NCBI RefSeq assembly: GCF_021398715.1
Contig: NZ_CP090347.1
Location: 1,426,001-1,490,000, forward strand
From: Microbacterium binotii
Lineage (GTDB): Bacteria; Actinomycetota; Actinomycetes; Actinomycetales; Microbacteriaceae
DNA length: 64,000 nt
Reading direction: 5' to 3'
Shown here: one piece after another, positions 8,976-19,882 of the stretch
Layout of the letters: each line of letters begins with the position of its first letter
How positions within the stretch are numbered: the first letter of the stretch is position 1
Program-made: the position numbers and the translations under genes
Notes under the pieces: generated by a model
Told to the model about the DNA's origin: nothing
The model's input: only the letters and a program-made list of their open reading frames with translations
The model's database searches: none

Positions 8976-8980
8976 ATATT
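8975..8980 (+). promoter_or_regulatory. -10 box TATATT, leaderless start of lysR
   Basis: TATATT is followed by exactly 6 bases and the ATG at 8987. This supports that start over an in-frame ATG 93 bases upstream. Confidence 0.55.
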
Positions 8981-8986
8981 CGGCGC

Positions 8987-9952
8987 ATGGCCGATCAGGA
9001 TGAGGGCGAGCTCGCCGTTCAGGCGTTCCGCGTGATGCGTGCGATCGCCGAGACCGGATCGATCACCGCGGCTGCCGCATCCCTCGGCTACAGCCAGCCC
9101 GCCGTCAGCCAGCAGGTGCGCCGGATCGAGGGCCGCGTCGGGATGCCGGTGGTCGAGCGTGTCGGGCGGCGGGTGCGCCTCACCGAAGCCGGCGCAGTGC
9201 TCGCCCGGCACGCGGATGCGGTCGCACGCTCCATCGACGCGGCCGCCGATGAGCTGGCACAGCTGCGCGGGCTCGCCTCGGGGCGCGTGCGGCTGACCGG
9301 GTTCCCGTCGGCGTCGCCGACGCTCGTTCCGCGGGTGCTCGCGGCGCTCTCGGAGAAGGCTCCCGGGCTCGCGGTCACCTATGTCGAGGCGGAACCGCCG
9401 GAGGCGATGGCCGCGGTGCGGGAAGACCGCGCGGACATCGCGCTCACGTTCAGCTACCCGGGCGATGAGAACGATCCGCACGGCGAGAGCGCGCGCGGAC
9501 TCGTCGTGCGCACCCTCGGCGCGGACCGCATGTTCGTCGTGGTCCCCGACGGGCATGAGCTGGTCGGCGCTTCCGTCGTCCAACTCGGCGAGCTCGCCGA
9601 CGCATCCTGGATCGCGGGCTGCCCGCGGTGTCGCGGTCACCTGCTCGAGCTCTGCGCCCGCGCAGGCTTCACGCCGCGGATCGCGTTCGAAACCGACAAC
9701 ATCGTCGCGGTGGAGAACCTTGTGGCCCGAGGTACCGGAGTGGCGACCCTGCCCGGCCTCGCCCTCGACTCCTTCCCGCTGCTGCCGGGCGTGCAGGCGG
9801 TGCCGCTGCCGCCGGGGGAGCAGCGGACACTGCATGTGGTGACGGCCGCCGACGCCCACCGGGTGCCCGCGCTTCGCCTCGCGCTGGCGGCGGTCGGCGA
9901 GGCGGCACAGGCAGCCGGGGTGGGCCGCGGCACGGCGGGGCGACGCGGGTAG
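8987..9952 (+). CDS. LysR-family transcriptional regulator
   Basis: A 321-residue LysR regulator. The N-terminal winged helix-turn-helix spans about residues 10-68, with the recognition-helix stretch [17 protein letters not shown]. The C-terminal periplasmic-binding-like effector domain runs from about 95 to 300. It contains a short cysteine pair, CPRC, near residue 210, which could be a redox or metal contact but may be incidental. Divergence from the class V aminotransferase gene points to that gene as its target. The tail overlaps the promoter of gltX. Confidence 0.92.
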   Translation: MADQDEGELAVQAFRVMRAIAETGSITAAAASLGYSQPAVSQQVRRIEGRVGMPVVERVGRRVRLTEAGAVLARHADAVARSIDAAADELAQLRGLASGRVRLTGFPSASPTLVPRVLAALSEKAPGLAVTYVEAEPPEAMAAVREDRADIALTFSYPGDENDPHGESARGLVVRTLGADRMFVVVPDGHELVGASVVQLGELADASWIAGCPRCRGHLLELCARAGFTPRIAFETDNIVAVENLVARGTGVATLPGLALDSFPLLPGVQAVPLPPGEQRTLHVVTAADAHRVPALRLALAAVGEAAQAAGVGRGTAGRRG

Positions 9953-9963
9953 GCTGGGAGCCT

Positions 9964-11478
9964 ATGGTTTCCGTACCCGATCCCCGCACCACGACCGCAA
10001 CCGGCTCCGACATCCGGGTGCGGTTCTGCCCCTCGCCCACGGGACTGCCGCACGTCGGGCTCATCCGCACCGCCCTGTTCAACTGGGCCTACGCCCGGCA
10101 CAACGGCGGCAAGCTCGTCTTCCGCATCGAAGACACGGATGCGGCCCGCGACAGCGAGGAGAGCTACCAGCAGCTTCTCGAGGCGCTGCGCTGGCTCGAG
10201 ATCGACTGGGACGAGGGCGTCGAGGTCGGCGGGCCCCACGCGCCGTACCGGCAGTCGCAGCGACACGAGCTCTACCGCGAGGTGCTCGACAAGCTGCTCG
10301 CCGCCGGCGTCGTGTACGAGAGCTACTCGACGGCCGAGGAGATCGACGCGCGCAACGAGGCGAACGGTCGCGCCAAGCAGCTCGGTTACGACAACTACGA
10401 CCGCACGCTCACCGAGGAGCAGAAGGCCGCGTTCCGCGCCGAGGGACGCGAACCCGCCTACCGCCTGCGCGTGCCGGATGAGGACCTCACCTACGTCGAC
10501 CTCATCCGCGGCGAGGTGACGTTCCCCGCAGGGTCCTTCCCCGACTTCGTCATCGTGCGTGCGGGCGGCGTGCCGCTGTACACGTTCGTGAATCCCGTCG
10601 ACGACGCTCTCATGGGCATCACGCACGTCATCCGCGGCGAGGACCTCATGCCCTCGACCGCGCGTCAGCTCTCGCTGTACCGCGCGCTGATCGAGGCGGG
10701 CGTCACCGACTTCGTGCCGCGTTTCGGTCACATGCCGCTGGTGCTGGGGGAGGAGGGCAACAAGAAACTCTCCAAGCGCGATCCGAAGGCCGACCTCTTC
10801 CTGCAGCGCGAGAAGGGCTTCATCTACGAGGGTCTGCTCAACTACCTCTCGCTGCTCGGCTGGTCGCTCGCGCCCGATCGCGATGTGTTCTCGCTCGACG
10901 AGCTCGTCGAGGCCTTCGACATCGCCGACGTGAACCCCAATCCGGCCCGCTTCGACCAGAAGAAGGCCGAGTCCATCAACGGCGATCACATCCGGATGCT
11001 GGCGCCCGAGGACTTCGCGACCCGCATCCTGCCGTACCTGCGCGACGCCGGGATCATCGGCGAGACGCTCGACGATCGCGAGCGTGCGCTCATCGCCGCC
11101 GCGGCGCCGCTCGTGCAGGAGCGTGTGCAGCTGCTGGGCGATGTGCCGGGCCTTCTCGGCTTCCTCTTCCGCGACGACGTGGAGTACGCCGACGACGCCC
11201 TCGCGTCGCTGCCGGCCAACGCGGGCGAGGTGCTGGTCGCCTCGGTCAACGCGCTCGAGCTCGTGCCGCACGCAGAGTTCGCGGCCGCATCCGTGCAGGA
11301 GGCGCTGCAGAAGGCGCTGATCGAGGAGCTCGGCCTGAAGCCCCGCATCGCGTACGGACCGCTCCGGGTCGCCGTCAGCGGTCGTCGCGTGTCGCCGCCG
11401 CTGTTCGAGTCGATGGAGTTGCTCGGCAAGAGCGAGAGCATCCGCCGGCTCGATGCCCTGGTGCAGAAGATCGGCTGA
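9964..11478 (+). CDS. gltX: Glutamate--tRNA ligase
   Basis: Class I aminoacyl-tRNA synthetase that charges tRNA-Glu, and usually also tRNA-Gln in actinobacteria, where GatCAB then amidates it. The 504 residues show the HIGH-type motif [10 protein letters not shown] (residues 23-32) and the KMSKS-type motif KKLSKRDP near base 10765, followed by the C-terminal anticodon-binding domain. A TAGGCT box lies at 9950-9955, 8 bases before the ATG, so the leader is at most one or two bases. The window also carries a tRNA-Gln and a tRNA-Glu gene, both likely substrates of this enzyme. Confidence 0.97.
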   Translation: MVSVPDPRTTTATGSDIRVRFCPSPTGLPHVGLIRTALFNWAYARHNGGKLVFRIEDTDAARDSEESYQQLLEALRWLEIDWDEGVEVGGPHAPYRQSQRHELYREVLDKLLAAGVVYESYSTAEEIDARNEANGRAKQLGYDNYDRTLTEEQKAAFRAEGREPAYRLRVPDEDLTYVDLIRGEVTFPAGSFPDFVIVRAGGVPLYTFVNPVDDALMGITHVIRGEDLMPSTARQLSLYRALIEAGVTDFVPRFGHMPLVLGEEGNKKLSKRDPKADLFLQREKGFIYEGLLNYLSLLGWSLAPDRDVFSLDELVEAFDIADVNPNPARFDQKKAESINGDHIRMLAPEDFATRILPYLRDAGIIGETLDDRERALIAAAAPLVQERVQLLGDVPGLLGFLFRDDVEYADDALASLPANAGEVLVASVNALELVPHAEFAAASVQEALQKALIEELGLKPRIAYGPLRVAVSGRRVSPPLFESMELLGKSESIRRLDALVQKIG

Positions 11479-11487
11479 CGCGGTCGC

Positions 11488-13394
11488 TCATCCTGCGGTG
11501 CAGGAGTAGAGCGTCGCGCCCGCGGGGGCATCGGTGACAAGGGTGCAGGCGGATGTCACCCATGCGCTGATGTCCTTCGTGGAGGTCGACGCCGATCGGG
11601 TGCTTCCCGCTCCTGCTCCCGATGTGCCGGAGCCGAGCACGTACGTGACCTCGCCGTCGGCGACCATCTGCTGGAACGCGGCAAGGGTCGGTACATCGTC
11701 ACTGCCGTCGAATCCGCCGATGGGCAGCACTGAGCCGCCGTGGGAGGCGAGGATCAGCTGCGCCGCCGACTGCGCGCCGAACGTGGCGACGAGGTACTTC
11801 GCGTCGCCCTGACGCTCCGTGAGGTACAGCAGCAGCGCCGCGCTCGAGCTCGTCTCGCCGGGCGCGCCCGTGGGATGCAGTCCGCCGCGGGCGCCGGTCT
11901 GCGCGCCGACGGACGGCGCGTGCGGCCTCGTGCCGCCCGCCGATCCGCCGAACGTCGTGGCGCCGGGTCGGGAGCCCCCGAACCCACCGCCGCCACCGGG
12001 CATCTGGGAGACACCCGCGGCGGTGGGATTGATCGAGCTCGGTGCACTGATCGTCAGCACCGACCAGGCCGCCGGCGTCAGCAGGAGGGCGATCACCGCG
12101 ACCGTGGCCGTCACCCAGCGCAGCGCCTTAGCCTTGCGTTCGAGGACGAGGAGCAGGATCGCGGCCGCGGCGATCGCGGCCTGCAACCAGGCGATGACCG
12201 GGCTCGGCTGGGAGTACATCGCCGCGATCAGGACAGCAGTGATCGCCGCGACGGCGATGAGAAGAACCTGCGGCCACAGGAGGCCTCGTGAACGCGCGAC
12301 GGCGAATGCAGCTGCGAGGAGGAGGGCGACGGGGATCGCGAGCGCCGACGTGTAGAACTGGTGCATCCCCGCGACCAGCGAGAACATCGCCACTTCGGTC
12401 GCGAACCATCCCCCGAGGAACATGACGGTCGCCGGGCGCCACCGCAGGATGAAGAGAATCACGACGGCCGCGACGGCCGCGGGCAGCAGCCACGCGATCT
12501 GTCCGGCGAGTTCGGTGTTGAACAGTCGCAGCGGGCCAGGATCGCCCGAGAAAGCCGGCGTGAACGAGCGGTAGGCGGCCGAGTCGGCGGTGGCGCTGAA
12601 TCGTCCGAGGCCGTTGTAGCCGAACACCATCTCCCACGGATTGTTGCTGTTCGTTCCGCCGACGTACGGGCGATCGGATGCGGGAACGAGCCATACAGCG
12701 GCCACCCAGGCGAGCGAGACTACTAGGCTCACGGCTCCGGCCAGGAGGGTGTGCCAGATGCGACGCCACCACGGCTGGCGCGTGCACAGGTAGGCCGCCG
12801 CGAGCGCCGGCCAGACCGCCCACGCCTCGAGCATGTAGGTCTGGAAGGCCACGCCGACCAGCGCTCCGGTGAGCAGGTACCAGCCGAGGCTCCGTTGCTG
12901 GATCGCCCGCACCGCCCCCACGCCACCAACGCGAGCGCGAGCACGAAGAAGGTCTGCGGCTGATTCGACCGCGCGACCGCGACGAGGATCGGTGTGCTGG
13001 CCACCACGGCCCCCGCGAGCAGACCACCCGTCGTCCCGACCAACCGACGCGCGGTGAACGCGGTGATGACGGCCGCCGCGGTGGCGGCGATGGCGTTCGG
13101 CAGGATGACGGCCGCCGGTGAGAAGCCGAACAGGCGCACGGCAAGGGCGGGGATCCAGAAGGAGCCCGGAATCTTGTCGAGCGACACCGTGCCGGCGGGG
13201 TCGAAGGCGCCGAAGAACAGGTTCGACCAGCTCTTGCTCATCGACATGGCGACGGCGCCGTAGTAGTCGCTCATCGATGCGGACACCTGCCATCCGGTCA
13301 GGACAGCGGCGACGACCACGATCAGAACGAGCCCCACAGGCCACGCGGCACGGGCCCGCCATGATCCGGCGATAGGAGCGGAGACAGCAGTCAT
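11488..13394 (-). pseudogene. GT39/ArnT-like membrane glycosyltransferase, frameshifted
   Basis: This reads as a roughly 630-residue polytopic mannosyltransferase-type protein (glycosyltransferase family 39, C-fold) split by one missing base. The N-terminal part from the ATG at 13394 runs in one frame through the first helices, the acidic DYYGAVAMSMSKSW loop and DPAGTVSLDKIPGSFW. At the run of five C at 12915-12919 the reading must slip: adding one G on the coding strand restores VAWGAVRAIQQRS and the rest of the helices. A Gly-rich linker follows, then a soluble C-terminal domain (ERQGDAKYLVATFG). Either the gene is inactive in this strain or the homopolymer was misread. Lipid-linked sugar transfer to surface molecules is the known family role. 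Confidence 0.8.
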
Positions 13395-13400
13395 GGCCGA

Positions 13401-13406
13401 ACCGTA
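13401..13406 (-). promoter_or_regulatory. -10 box TACGGT, leaderless start of the GT39 gene
   Basis: On the minus strand TACGGT is followed by 6 bases and the ATG at 13394. Confidence 0.5.
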
Positions 13407-13527
13407 CGAGCGTCACTGAGGGATTCGGGATGAGCAGTCGATGGCGTCGCCGTGAGCGTGCGCCGGTTTGGGATTGCCGCGGGCGTGGGCTAAGCTCTTC
13501 TCTTGGCGCTACTTCGGTAGAAGCCGG

Positions 13528-13599
13528 TGGGGTATGGTGTAATTGGCAACACGGCTGATTCTGGTTCAGTTGTTCTTGGTTCGAGTCCAGGTACCCCAG
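13528..13599 (+). tRNA. tRNA-Gln (anticodon CTG)
   Basis: A complete cloverleaf. The acceptor arm TGGGGTA pairs with TACCCCA, the anticodon stem GCTGA/TCAGT encloses the loop TTCTGGT with CTG at 34-36, and the T arm CTTGG-TTCGAGT-CCAGG is intact. The discriminator base is G and the 3' CCA is not encoded. A hairpin terminator follows within 11 bases. Confidence 0.95.
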
Positions 13600-13609
13600 C
13601 AAGACAGAT

Positions 13610-13650
13610 AGCCCCGGAAATCCGCGTCATAGTGGACCACCGGGGCTCTT
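13610..13650 (+). terminator. Rho-independent terminator of tRNA-Gln
   Basis: AGCCCCGG (13610-13617) pairs with CCGGGGCT (13640-13647) across a 22-base loop, followed by a short CTTGC tail. Confidence 0.6.
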
Positions 13651-13709
13651 GCTTTCGGCGGGTGACGTCACGCTCAGTGAGCCTCCCGAGCGCCGAACGC
13701 GGCGCCCGA

Positions 13710-13715
13710 TAGGCT
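13710..13715 (+). promoter_or_regulatory. -10 box TAGGCT before the gntR leader frame
   Basis: TAGGCT is followed by 6 bases and a GTG at 13722. That GTG opens a 12-codon frame ending on the gntR start codon. Confidence 0.5.
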
Positions 13716-13721
13716 GGCCGG

Positions 13722-13760
13722 GTGGCTGGCGTGACGAGGCGGACCGGGGGAGCGCGATGA
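13722..13760 (+). CDS. Possible leaderless 12-residue leader peptide coupled to gntR
   Basis: GTG at 13722 lies exactly 6 bases after TAGGCT and opens the peptide MAGVTRRTGGAR. Its TGA stop overlaps the gntR ATG as ATGA. If transcription starts where the -10 box predicts, ribosomes would load on this frame first and reinitiate at gntR, helped by the GGGGGAG site. No homologue is claimed. The geometry is seen in the sequence; translation is inference. Confidence 0.35.
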   Translation: MAGVTRRTGGAR

Positions 13761-14405
13761 GCTCGCCCGCTGTCGGCGCCCGCGCGGCGGACGGCGTCTT
13801 CGACGGGCTCCGCGAAGAGATCGTCACCGGCCGTCTTGCTGTCGGAGAGAGGCTCCCGTCGGAGGCAGCCCTCGCCGAGCGCTACGGCGTCAGCCGTCCG
13901 AGCGTCCGCGAGGCCATCCGCTCGCTCCAGACCCTCGGCCTCACCCGTACCCGGACGGGCAGCGGAACGTACGTCGTCTCGGACCGACCCACTCTCGCCC
14001 TCGGCTACGGCGACTTCTCACCGCGCGATCTGAGCGAGGCGCGACCGCACATCGAGGTGCCCGCCGCGGGCCTCGCCGCCGAGCGACGCACCGACGCACA
14101 GCACGCCGAGCTCGTGGCGCTCTGCGATCGCATGGACGCCACGACCGACCCGGAGGAGTGGGTCGAGCTGGACTCCCGCTTCCACGTGCTCGTGGCCGAA
14201 GCATCCGGAAATGCGGTGTTCGCCCGTGCCGTCGGCGACATCCGTGACGCCCTCAGCCATCAGTCCGGCGTCGTGAACCTCATCGCGGATCGTCGCGAAC
14301 CCTCTTCCCGAGAGCACCGGGCGATCGCCGAGGCGATCGGCATCGGCTCGGCCATCGAGGCGCGCGAGGCGATGCGCGCGCACCTCGGCGCCGTCGAACG
14401 CGTCG

Positions 14406-15803
<1,398 letters not shown>

Positions 15804-15836
15804 GTCGCTCTCTTCCTTGAGGTGGACGAACGGCGC

Positions 15837-15861
15837 CAACCTATCAGACAGATTCGACATC
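15837..15861. promoter_or_regulatory. Candidate operator copy 1, aspA side
   Basis: A 25-base element with core CTATCAGACAGAT, upstream of aspA. It matches a second element at 15911 in 19 of 25 positions and in the same orientation. It is a likely site for the adjacent GntR regulator. Confidence 0.55.
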
Positions 15862-15910
15862 TTCATGGTCTGGACTTGACGAATGCGCCCGTCGGGTGTT
15901 CAGTTGTCCC

Positions 15911-15935
15911 CGACCTGTCAGGCAGATAGCACATC
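15911..15935. promoter_or_regulatory. Candidate operator copy 2, permease side
   Basis: A 25-base element with core CTGTCAGGCAGATAG, upstream of the permease. Its start is 74 bp from copy 1, close to seven helical turns, so both sites face the same side of the DNA. The core CTGTC-N5-GATAG is a near palindrome. Confidence 0.55.
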
Positions 15936-15982
15936 CTCCTCCTCACGGCGACGGAGCCGGCGAGACCAGAAAGCGAGAACCC

Positions 15983-17485
15983 ATGACAACGGAGTCGAGC
16001 ACCTCACAGACGGAGGCCGCGCTGCTGCGCACGGCCTCGATCGCCCAGGCCGAAGGCGCAGGCTTCCACAAGGGTCTGCGCCCGCGACAGATCCAGATGA
16101 TCGCCATCGGCGGGGCGATCGGAACAGGCCTGTTCATGGGGGCCGGCGGTCGACTCGCGACGGCGGGGCCGGCGCTCGTCCTCGTCTACGCCGTCTGCGC
16201 CGTGTTCGCTTTCCTCGTGATGCGGGCGCTGGGCGAGCTGATCGTCCACCGTCCTTCGACCGGCTCGTTCGTGTCGTACGCCCGCGAGTTCTACGGCGAG
16301 AAGATGGCATTCGCCGCCGGGTGGATGTACTGGCTCAACTGGGCGATGACCTCTGTGGCCGACGTCACCGCCGTCGCGCTCTACATGAACTTCTTCAAGC
16401 AGTACGTCCCCGCCCTCGTCGGGATCCCGCAGTGGGTGTTCGCGCTCGTCGCGCTCGTGCTCGTGCTGACGATGAACCTGCTCTCCGTCAAGGTCTTCGG
16501 CGAGCTCGAGTTCTGGTTCGCGATCATCAAGGTCGCCGCTCTGGTCACGTTCCTCGTCGTCGGCATCTTCTTCGTCGTCACCGGCACTCCCGTCGCCGGG
16601 ACCACCCCCGGCTTCCACCTCATCGTCGACAACGGAGGCGTCTTCCCGAACGGCATCCTCCCGGCCCTCATCGTGGTGCAGGGTGTGGTGTTCGCCTACG
16701 CGTCGATCGAGCTCGTCGGCACGGCCGCGGGGGAGACCGAGAACGCCCGCAAGATCATGCCGAAGGCGATCCGGGCCGTCGTGTTCCGTCTCGCCGTCTT
16801 CTACGTCGGCTCAGTCCTGCTGTTCGCCCTCCTCCTCCCGTTCTCGAGCTACAGGTCCGGTGAGAGCCCCTTCGTCACCTTCTTCGGATCGATCGGTGTG
16901 CAGGGCGCTGATGTGATCATGAACCTCGTCGTGCTGACGGCGGTGGTCTCGTCCCTGAACGCGGGCCTGTACTCCACCGGCCGCATCCTCCACTCGATGG
17001 CGGTCACGGGCTCCGCCCCGGCGCCGCTCATGCGGATGAACCGGGCGGGCGTGCCCTACATGGGCATCGCGGTCACCGCCGTCGTCACGGCCCTCGGCGT
17101 CGTGCTCAACGCGCTCGTCCCCTCGCAGGCGTTCGAGATCGCGCTGAACGTCTCGGCCCTGGGCATCATCAGTGCCTGGGCGGTCATCATCCTCTGCCAG
17201 ATCAAGCTCCAGCGACTGGCTCGATCCGGTGTGATGGAACGCCCGTCGTTCCGGATGCCGGGAGCTCCCTACACCGGCTGGGTGACCCTCGTGTTCCTCG
17301 CCGCGGTCATCGTCCTCATGGCGCTCGACTTCCCGATCGGCACCTTCACGGTCGGTTCGCTCATCGTGATCGTGCCCGCTCTCATCGGCGGCTGGTTCCT
17401 GCTGCGCGACCGCATCAGGATGCTGGCCGCCGAGCAGACCGGCACGATCGCCGCACTGCAGCGCGCGGACGAGGGCGACGCGTGA
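15983..17485 (+). CDS. Amino-acid permease (APC family), probably for asparagine
   Basis: A 500-residue, 12-helix amino-acid transporter of the AAT/APC family, like GabP, AnsP and ProY. The N-terminal signature GLRPRQIQMIAIGGAIGTGLFMGAG (residues 33-57) holds the unwound helix-1 substrate motif. It lacks a signal peptide and ends with a cytosolic tail. The ATG at 15983 follows a weak AAAGCGAG site. Its stop overlaps the start of asparaginase (GTGA), so the two are made together; with divergent aspA this strongly suggests asparagine or aspartate uptake. Substrate specificity is inferred from context. Confidence 0.9.
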   Translation: MTTESSTSQTEAALLRTASIAQAEGAGFHKGLRPRQIQMIAIGGAIGTGLFMGAGGRLATAGPALVLVYAVCAVFAFLVMRALGELIVHRPSTGSFVSYAREFYGEKMAFAAGWMYWLNWAMTSVADVTAVALYMNFFKQYVPALVGIPQWVFALVALVLVLTMNLLSVKVFGELEFWFAIIKVAALVTFLVVGIFFVVTGTPVAGTTPGFHLIVDNGGVFPNGILPALIVVQGVVFAYASIELVGTAAGETENARKIMPKAIRAVVFRLAVFYVGSVLLFALLLPFSSYRSGESPFVTFFGSIGVQGADVIMNLVVLTAVVSSLNAGLYSTGRILHSMAVTGSAPAPLMRMNRAGVPYMGIAVTAVVTALGVVLNALVPSQAFEIALNVSALGIISAWAVIILCQIKLQRLARSGVMERPSFRMPGAPYTGWVTLVFLAAVIVLMALDFPIGTFTVGSLIVIVPALIGGWFLLRDRIRMLAAEQTGTIAALQRADEGDA

Positions 17486-18444
17486 GCGAAGGTCACCTCG
17501 TCGTCATCGCGACCGGCGGCACCATCGCGAGCCGCCGGTCGCCCGACGGGTCGAGCGCTCCCGTCCTCGCCGGAAGCGCTCTGCTCCACGGTCTCGCCGA
17601 CGGTGACGACGTCCGCGTCGTCGACGCCTTGGCGGCCGACTCGGCGACCTTCACCCTCGCCGACATGCAGCACGTCGTCGACGAGGTCGCCCGCGCCGTC
17701 GGCGACGACGACGCGCGCGGTGTGCTCGTTCTGCACGGCACCGACTCGCTCGAGGAGACCTCGCTGCTGGCGGCGATCCAGGTGGGCGTGCCGCGGGTTC
17801 CGGTGGTCTTCACCGGTGCACAGTTCACGGCAGACCACCCGGCGTCGGACGGACCGGACAACCTCCGCACCGCCCTCGCCGCGACCCGCGCCGCCCATCC
17901 CGGAGTCTGGGTCGCCTTCGGCGGCCGCGTCCTCTCGACCTGGGGCCTGTCGAAGCTCAGCACCGACCGCGCCGATGCGTTCGGACACGCACGAGCGGAT
18001 GCGGCGGCCGCTCCCCACCTGCCTGGTGACGTGTCACGACTGCGGGTCGACGTCGTCGCGCTGCCGCCCGGCGCCGACGACCTGCACGTGCGCGCCAGTC
18101 TCGCCGCTGGAGCCGACGGACTCGTCCTCGAGGCGCTCGGGTCGGGGAACACGACTCCGACGGTCGTCGCCGCGGTCCGCGACGCCGTGGCGGGCGGCAC
18201 CCCCGTCATCGTCTCGAGCCGTGTTCCGAGGGGCTTTCTCGTCCCCTCGTACGGCGGAGGCGGAGGCGGCGCCGACCTCGCCGAGGCGGGCGCCCTGCAC
18301 TCACCGACCCTGCGTCCGGGGCAGGCCCGCATCCTGCTGGCGGCGCTGCTGTCGACCGGCGCGGACCGCGACCTCATTGCGGCCGCCGTGGCGGGGCGTG
18401 CGCCGGTTCAGCCTTTGGGCGCCAGCACTGCTTCCAGCATCTGA
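17482..18444 (+). CDS. L-asparaginase, cytoplasmic type
   Basis: Hydrolyses L-asparagine to aspartate and ammonia. The 320 residues carry both catalytic threonine motifs of the bacterial asparaginase family: ATGGTIAS with Thr14, and LHGTDSLEET with Thr87-Asp88. No signal peptide is present, so it should act in the cytosol on asparagine brought in by the coupled permease. The GTG start overlaps the permease TGA. The last 37 bases overlap the 3' end of the convergent P-loop gene. The product aspartate feeds aspartase encoded divergently. Confidence 0.93.
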   Translation: MSEGHLVVIATGGTIASRRSPDGSSAPVLAGSALLHGLADGDDVRVVDALAADSATFTLADMQHVVDEVARAVGDDDARGVLVLHGTDSLEETSLLAAIQVGVPRVPVVFTGAQFTADHPASDGPDNLRTALAATRAAHPGVWVAFGGRVLSTWGLSKLSTDRADAFGHARADAAAAPHLPGDVSRLRVDVVALPPGADDLHVRASLAAGADGLVLEALGSGNTTPTVVAAVRDAVAGGTPVIVSSRVPRGFLVPSYGGGGGGADLAEAGALHSPTLRPGQARILLAALLSTGADRDLIAAAVAGRAPVQPLGASTASSI

Positions 18445-18953
18445 AGACGCTGCGCCGGCGACCCAGTCAGCTCCACCACTCGTGTCCGGCCGACGATGTC
18501 GGGGTCGTCGACCAGTTCGAGCAGGACGTCGTTCATCGCCTCACGAAGCGCGAGATGCTCTTCGGCCGACACATGGATCGCATCCGCCGATGTGAGAGGC
18601 AGGACGACCAGGAGATCGACCGTGCGCATCGCCTCAGCGGTGCGATCGGCGGCGAGCCGAAGAACGTCCTCGTCCACGGGACGTCCGGTGAGATCCGCGA
18701 GCGCGAGAAGGTACGCAAGGAAGTCCAGCGGGCCGCGTTCGGCGATGACATCACCGGCGAGGCCATCCTCGGTGAGCCGCTCTGCCGCCACCCGAAGCTG
18801 CGCGGCGAACATGCCGGCACGCGGGGCGTCGTCCGACTCGTCCATCGACTCGAACGGATCCGTCAGAACGGCAAACTGCGGATGCCGCCCGGCGAAGTCG
18901 GAGATGAGGGAGCTCTTGCCACTGGCGTGAGTGCCGGACACGACGATGCGCAC
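18408..18953 (-). CDS. P-loop ATPase/kinase-like protein, unassigned
   Basis: A 181-residue protein with a Walker A motif GTHASGKSS at residues 7-15. An aspartate-rich stretch and AERGPLDFLAYLLAL (about 70-84) resemble the substrate-binding region of small nucleotide- or nicotinamide-riboside-type kinases (AAA_28-like ATPases). No second domain is visible. The start is GTG at 18953, 6 bases after a TAGCTT box. It overlaps the convergent asparaginase gene by 37 bases. I cannot name its substrate. Confidence 0.75.
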   Translation of the reverse strand: MRIVVSGTHASGKSSLISDFAGRHPQFAVLTDPFESMDESDDAPRAGMFAAQLRVAAERLTEDGLAGDVIAERGPLDFLAYLLALADLTGRPVDEDVLRLAADRTAEAMRTVDLLVVLPLTSADAIHVSAEEHLALREAMNDVLLELVDDPDIVGRTRVVELTGSPAQRLQMLEAVLAPKG

Positions 18954-18959
18954 GAGTCG

Positions 18960-18965
18960 AAGCTA
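18960..18965 (-). promoter_or_regulatory. -10 box TAGCTT, leaderless start of the P-loop gene
   Basis: On the minus strand TAGCTT is followed by 6 bases and the GTG at 18953. Confidence 0.5.
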
Positions 18966-19035
18966 TCTCGCCTCGGGCGCCTACCGGAATGCTGAGCCCT
19001 GTGGCAAGACGAGTGAAAGCACGCGGGGCCACGGT

Positions 19036-19041
19036 CAGGAT
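19036..19041 (+). promoter_or_regulatory. -10-like box CAGGAT before the SseB-like gene
   Basis: CAGGAT is followed by 6 bases and the GTG at 19048. The hexamer matches TANNNT at two of its three fixed positions. Confidence 0.4.
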
Positions 19042-19047
19042 GGCAGG

Positions 19048-19833
19048 GTGAGCGAGAACACACGTGATGCCCTTGTCCGCGAGTTGGACCTACGTAAGGC
19101 GGCATTCCGATCTGCGGCGGGGAACACCGAAGCGGAGATGGCGGTCTGGGAGGCGGCGGCGAAGCTGCCCGACTGGTTCATCGTCAACCGGGGGACGCCC
19201 GAAAAGCCGATGCCCGGCGGATTCTCCTTCGACGAGGTCGGCACGCTCATCGGGGTCTACAGCACCGCAGAGCGCGCGGTGGAAGCAGCGGGAGCAGATG
19301 CCACGCTGGTCGCCGCTCCGCTGCCGGAGGCGCTCGACTGGCTGGCATCGTTCGCGCAGAGCGGCGTTGCCGGAATCGTGCTGGATTCGCCGGGACCGTG
19401 GACATCGCTGTCGAACCTGCGCTTCTTCCGGCAGTGGATTCCGCAAGAGCGTGAGGCAGCGGACGCGGTGGTGATCGCTCCGCGGGTGCAGGCCGCGGCC
19501 GACGCCTACATGGCGGGTCAGAACGACGAGACCTACGGTGCGGTCGTCCGGGAGATCGCGAATGCCGAGCTGTTCGTCGTCTTGGATCCCGCCGGTGACG
19601 GCTCCACTCCCGCCAGCATCGTCAACGGTCGCGGCGAACGGATCCTCCTGGCCTTCACCGACTCGGAACGGGTCGACGCGATCTACGCGGGCAAGGAGAT
19701 CACCGTGGTCCCGCGATCCGGGAGAGAGGTCCTGCGGCTTATCGGAGACGCATTCGACGTGCTGGTGGTGGACCCGCAGCATCCGTCCTCGATCGCGCTG
19801 ACTCCCGAGTGGATCGGTGACGAGCTCCGCTGA
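19048..19833 (+). CDS. Unassigned protein, possibly SseB-like
   Basis: A soluble protein of 261 residues with no signal peptide, membrane segment or catalytic motif that I recognise. The first half (about residues 5-130) has the feel of the SseB N-terminal domain (short hydrophobic strands, WFIVNRGTPEKPMPGG, then ALDWLASFAQSGVAGIVLD). A second, similar-sized module follows at about 140-260 (LFVVLDPAGDG and ERILLAFTDSERVDAI), suggesting an internal duplication. The GTG at 19048 is favoured by the -10-like box 6 bases upstream. The SseB link is tentative. Confidence 0.6.
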   Translation: MSENTRDALVRELDLRKAAFRSAAGNTEAEMAVWEAAAKLPDWFIVNRGTPEKPMPGGFSFDEVGTLIGVYSTAERAVEAAGADATLVAAPLPEALDWLASFAQSGVAGIVLDSPGPWTSLSNLRFFRQWIPQEREAADAVVIAPRVQAAADAYMAGQNDETYGAVVREIANAELFVVLDPAGDGSTPASIVNGRGERILLAFTDSERVDAIYAGKEITVVPRSGREVLRLIGDAFDVLVVDPQHPSSIALTPEWIGDELR

Positions 19834-19870
19834 GGCACACGCACGTCTTCCGCTGCCGCCGGCGGGGCGG

Positions 19871-19876
19871 CAGAAT
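19871..19876 (+). promoter_or_regulatory. -10 box CAGAAT before a small acidic gene
   Basis: CAGAAT is followed by 6 bases and a GTG at 19883, two codons before an ATG in the same frame. Confidence 0.45.
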
Positions 19877-19882
19877 CGTGCC

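Noticed and set aside
18408..18953. Annotation of the P-loop gene as a deoxynucleoside kinase or NadR-type kinase
   Set aside because: Only the Walker A motif is firm; the substrate-binding residues cannot be matched to a named kinase.
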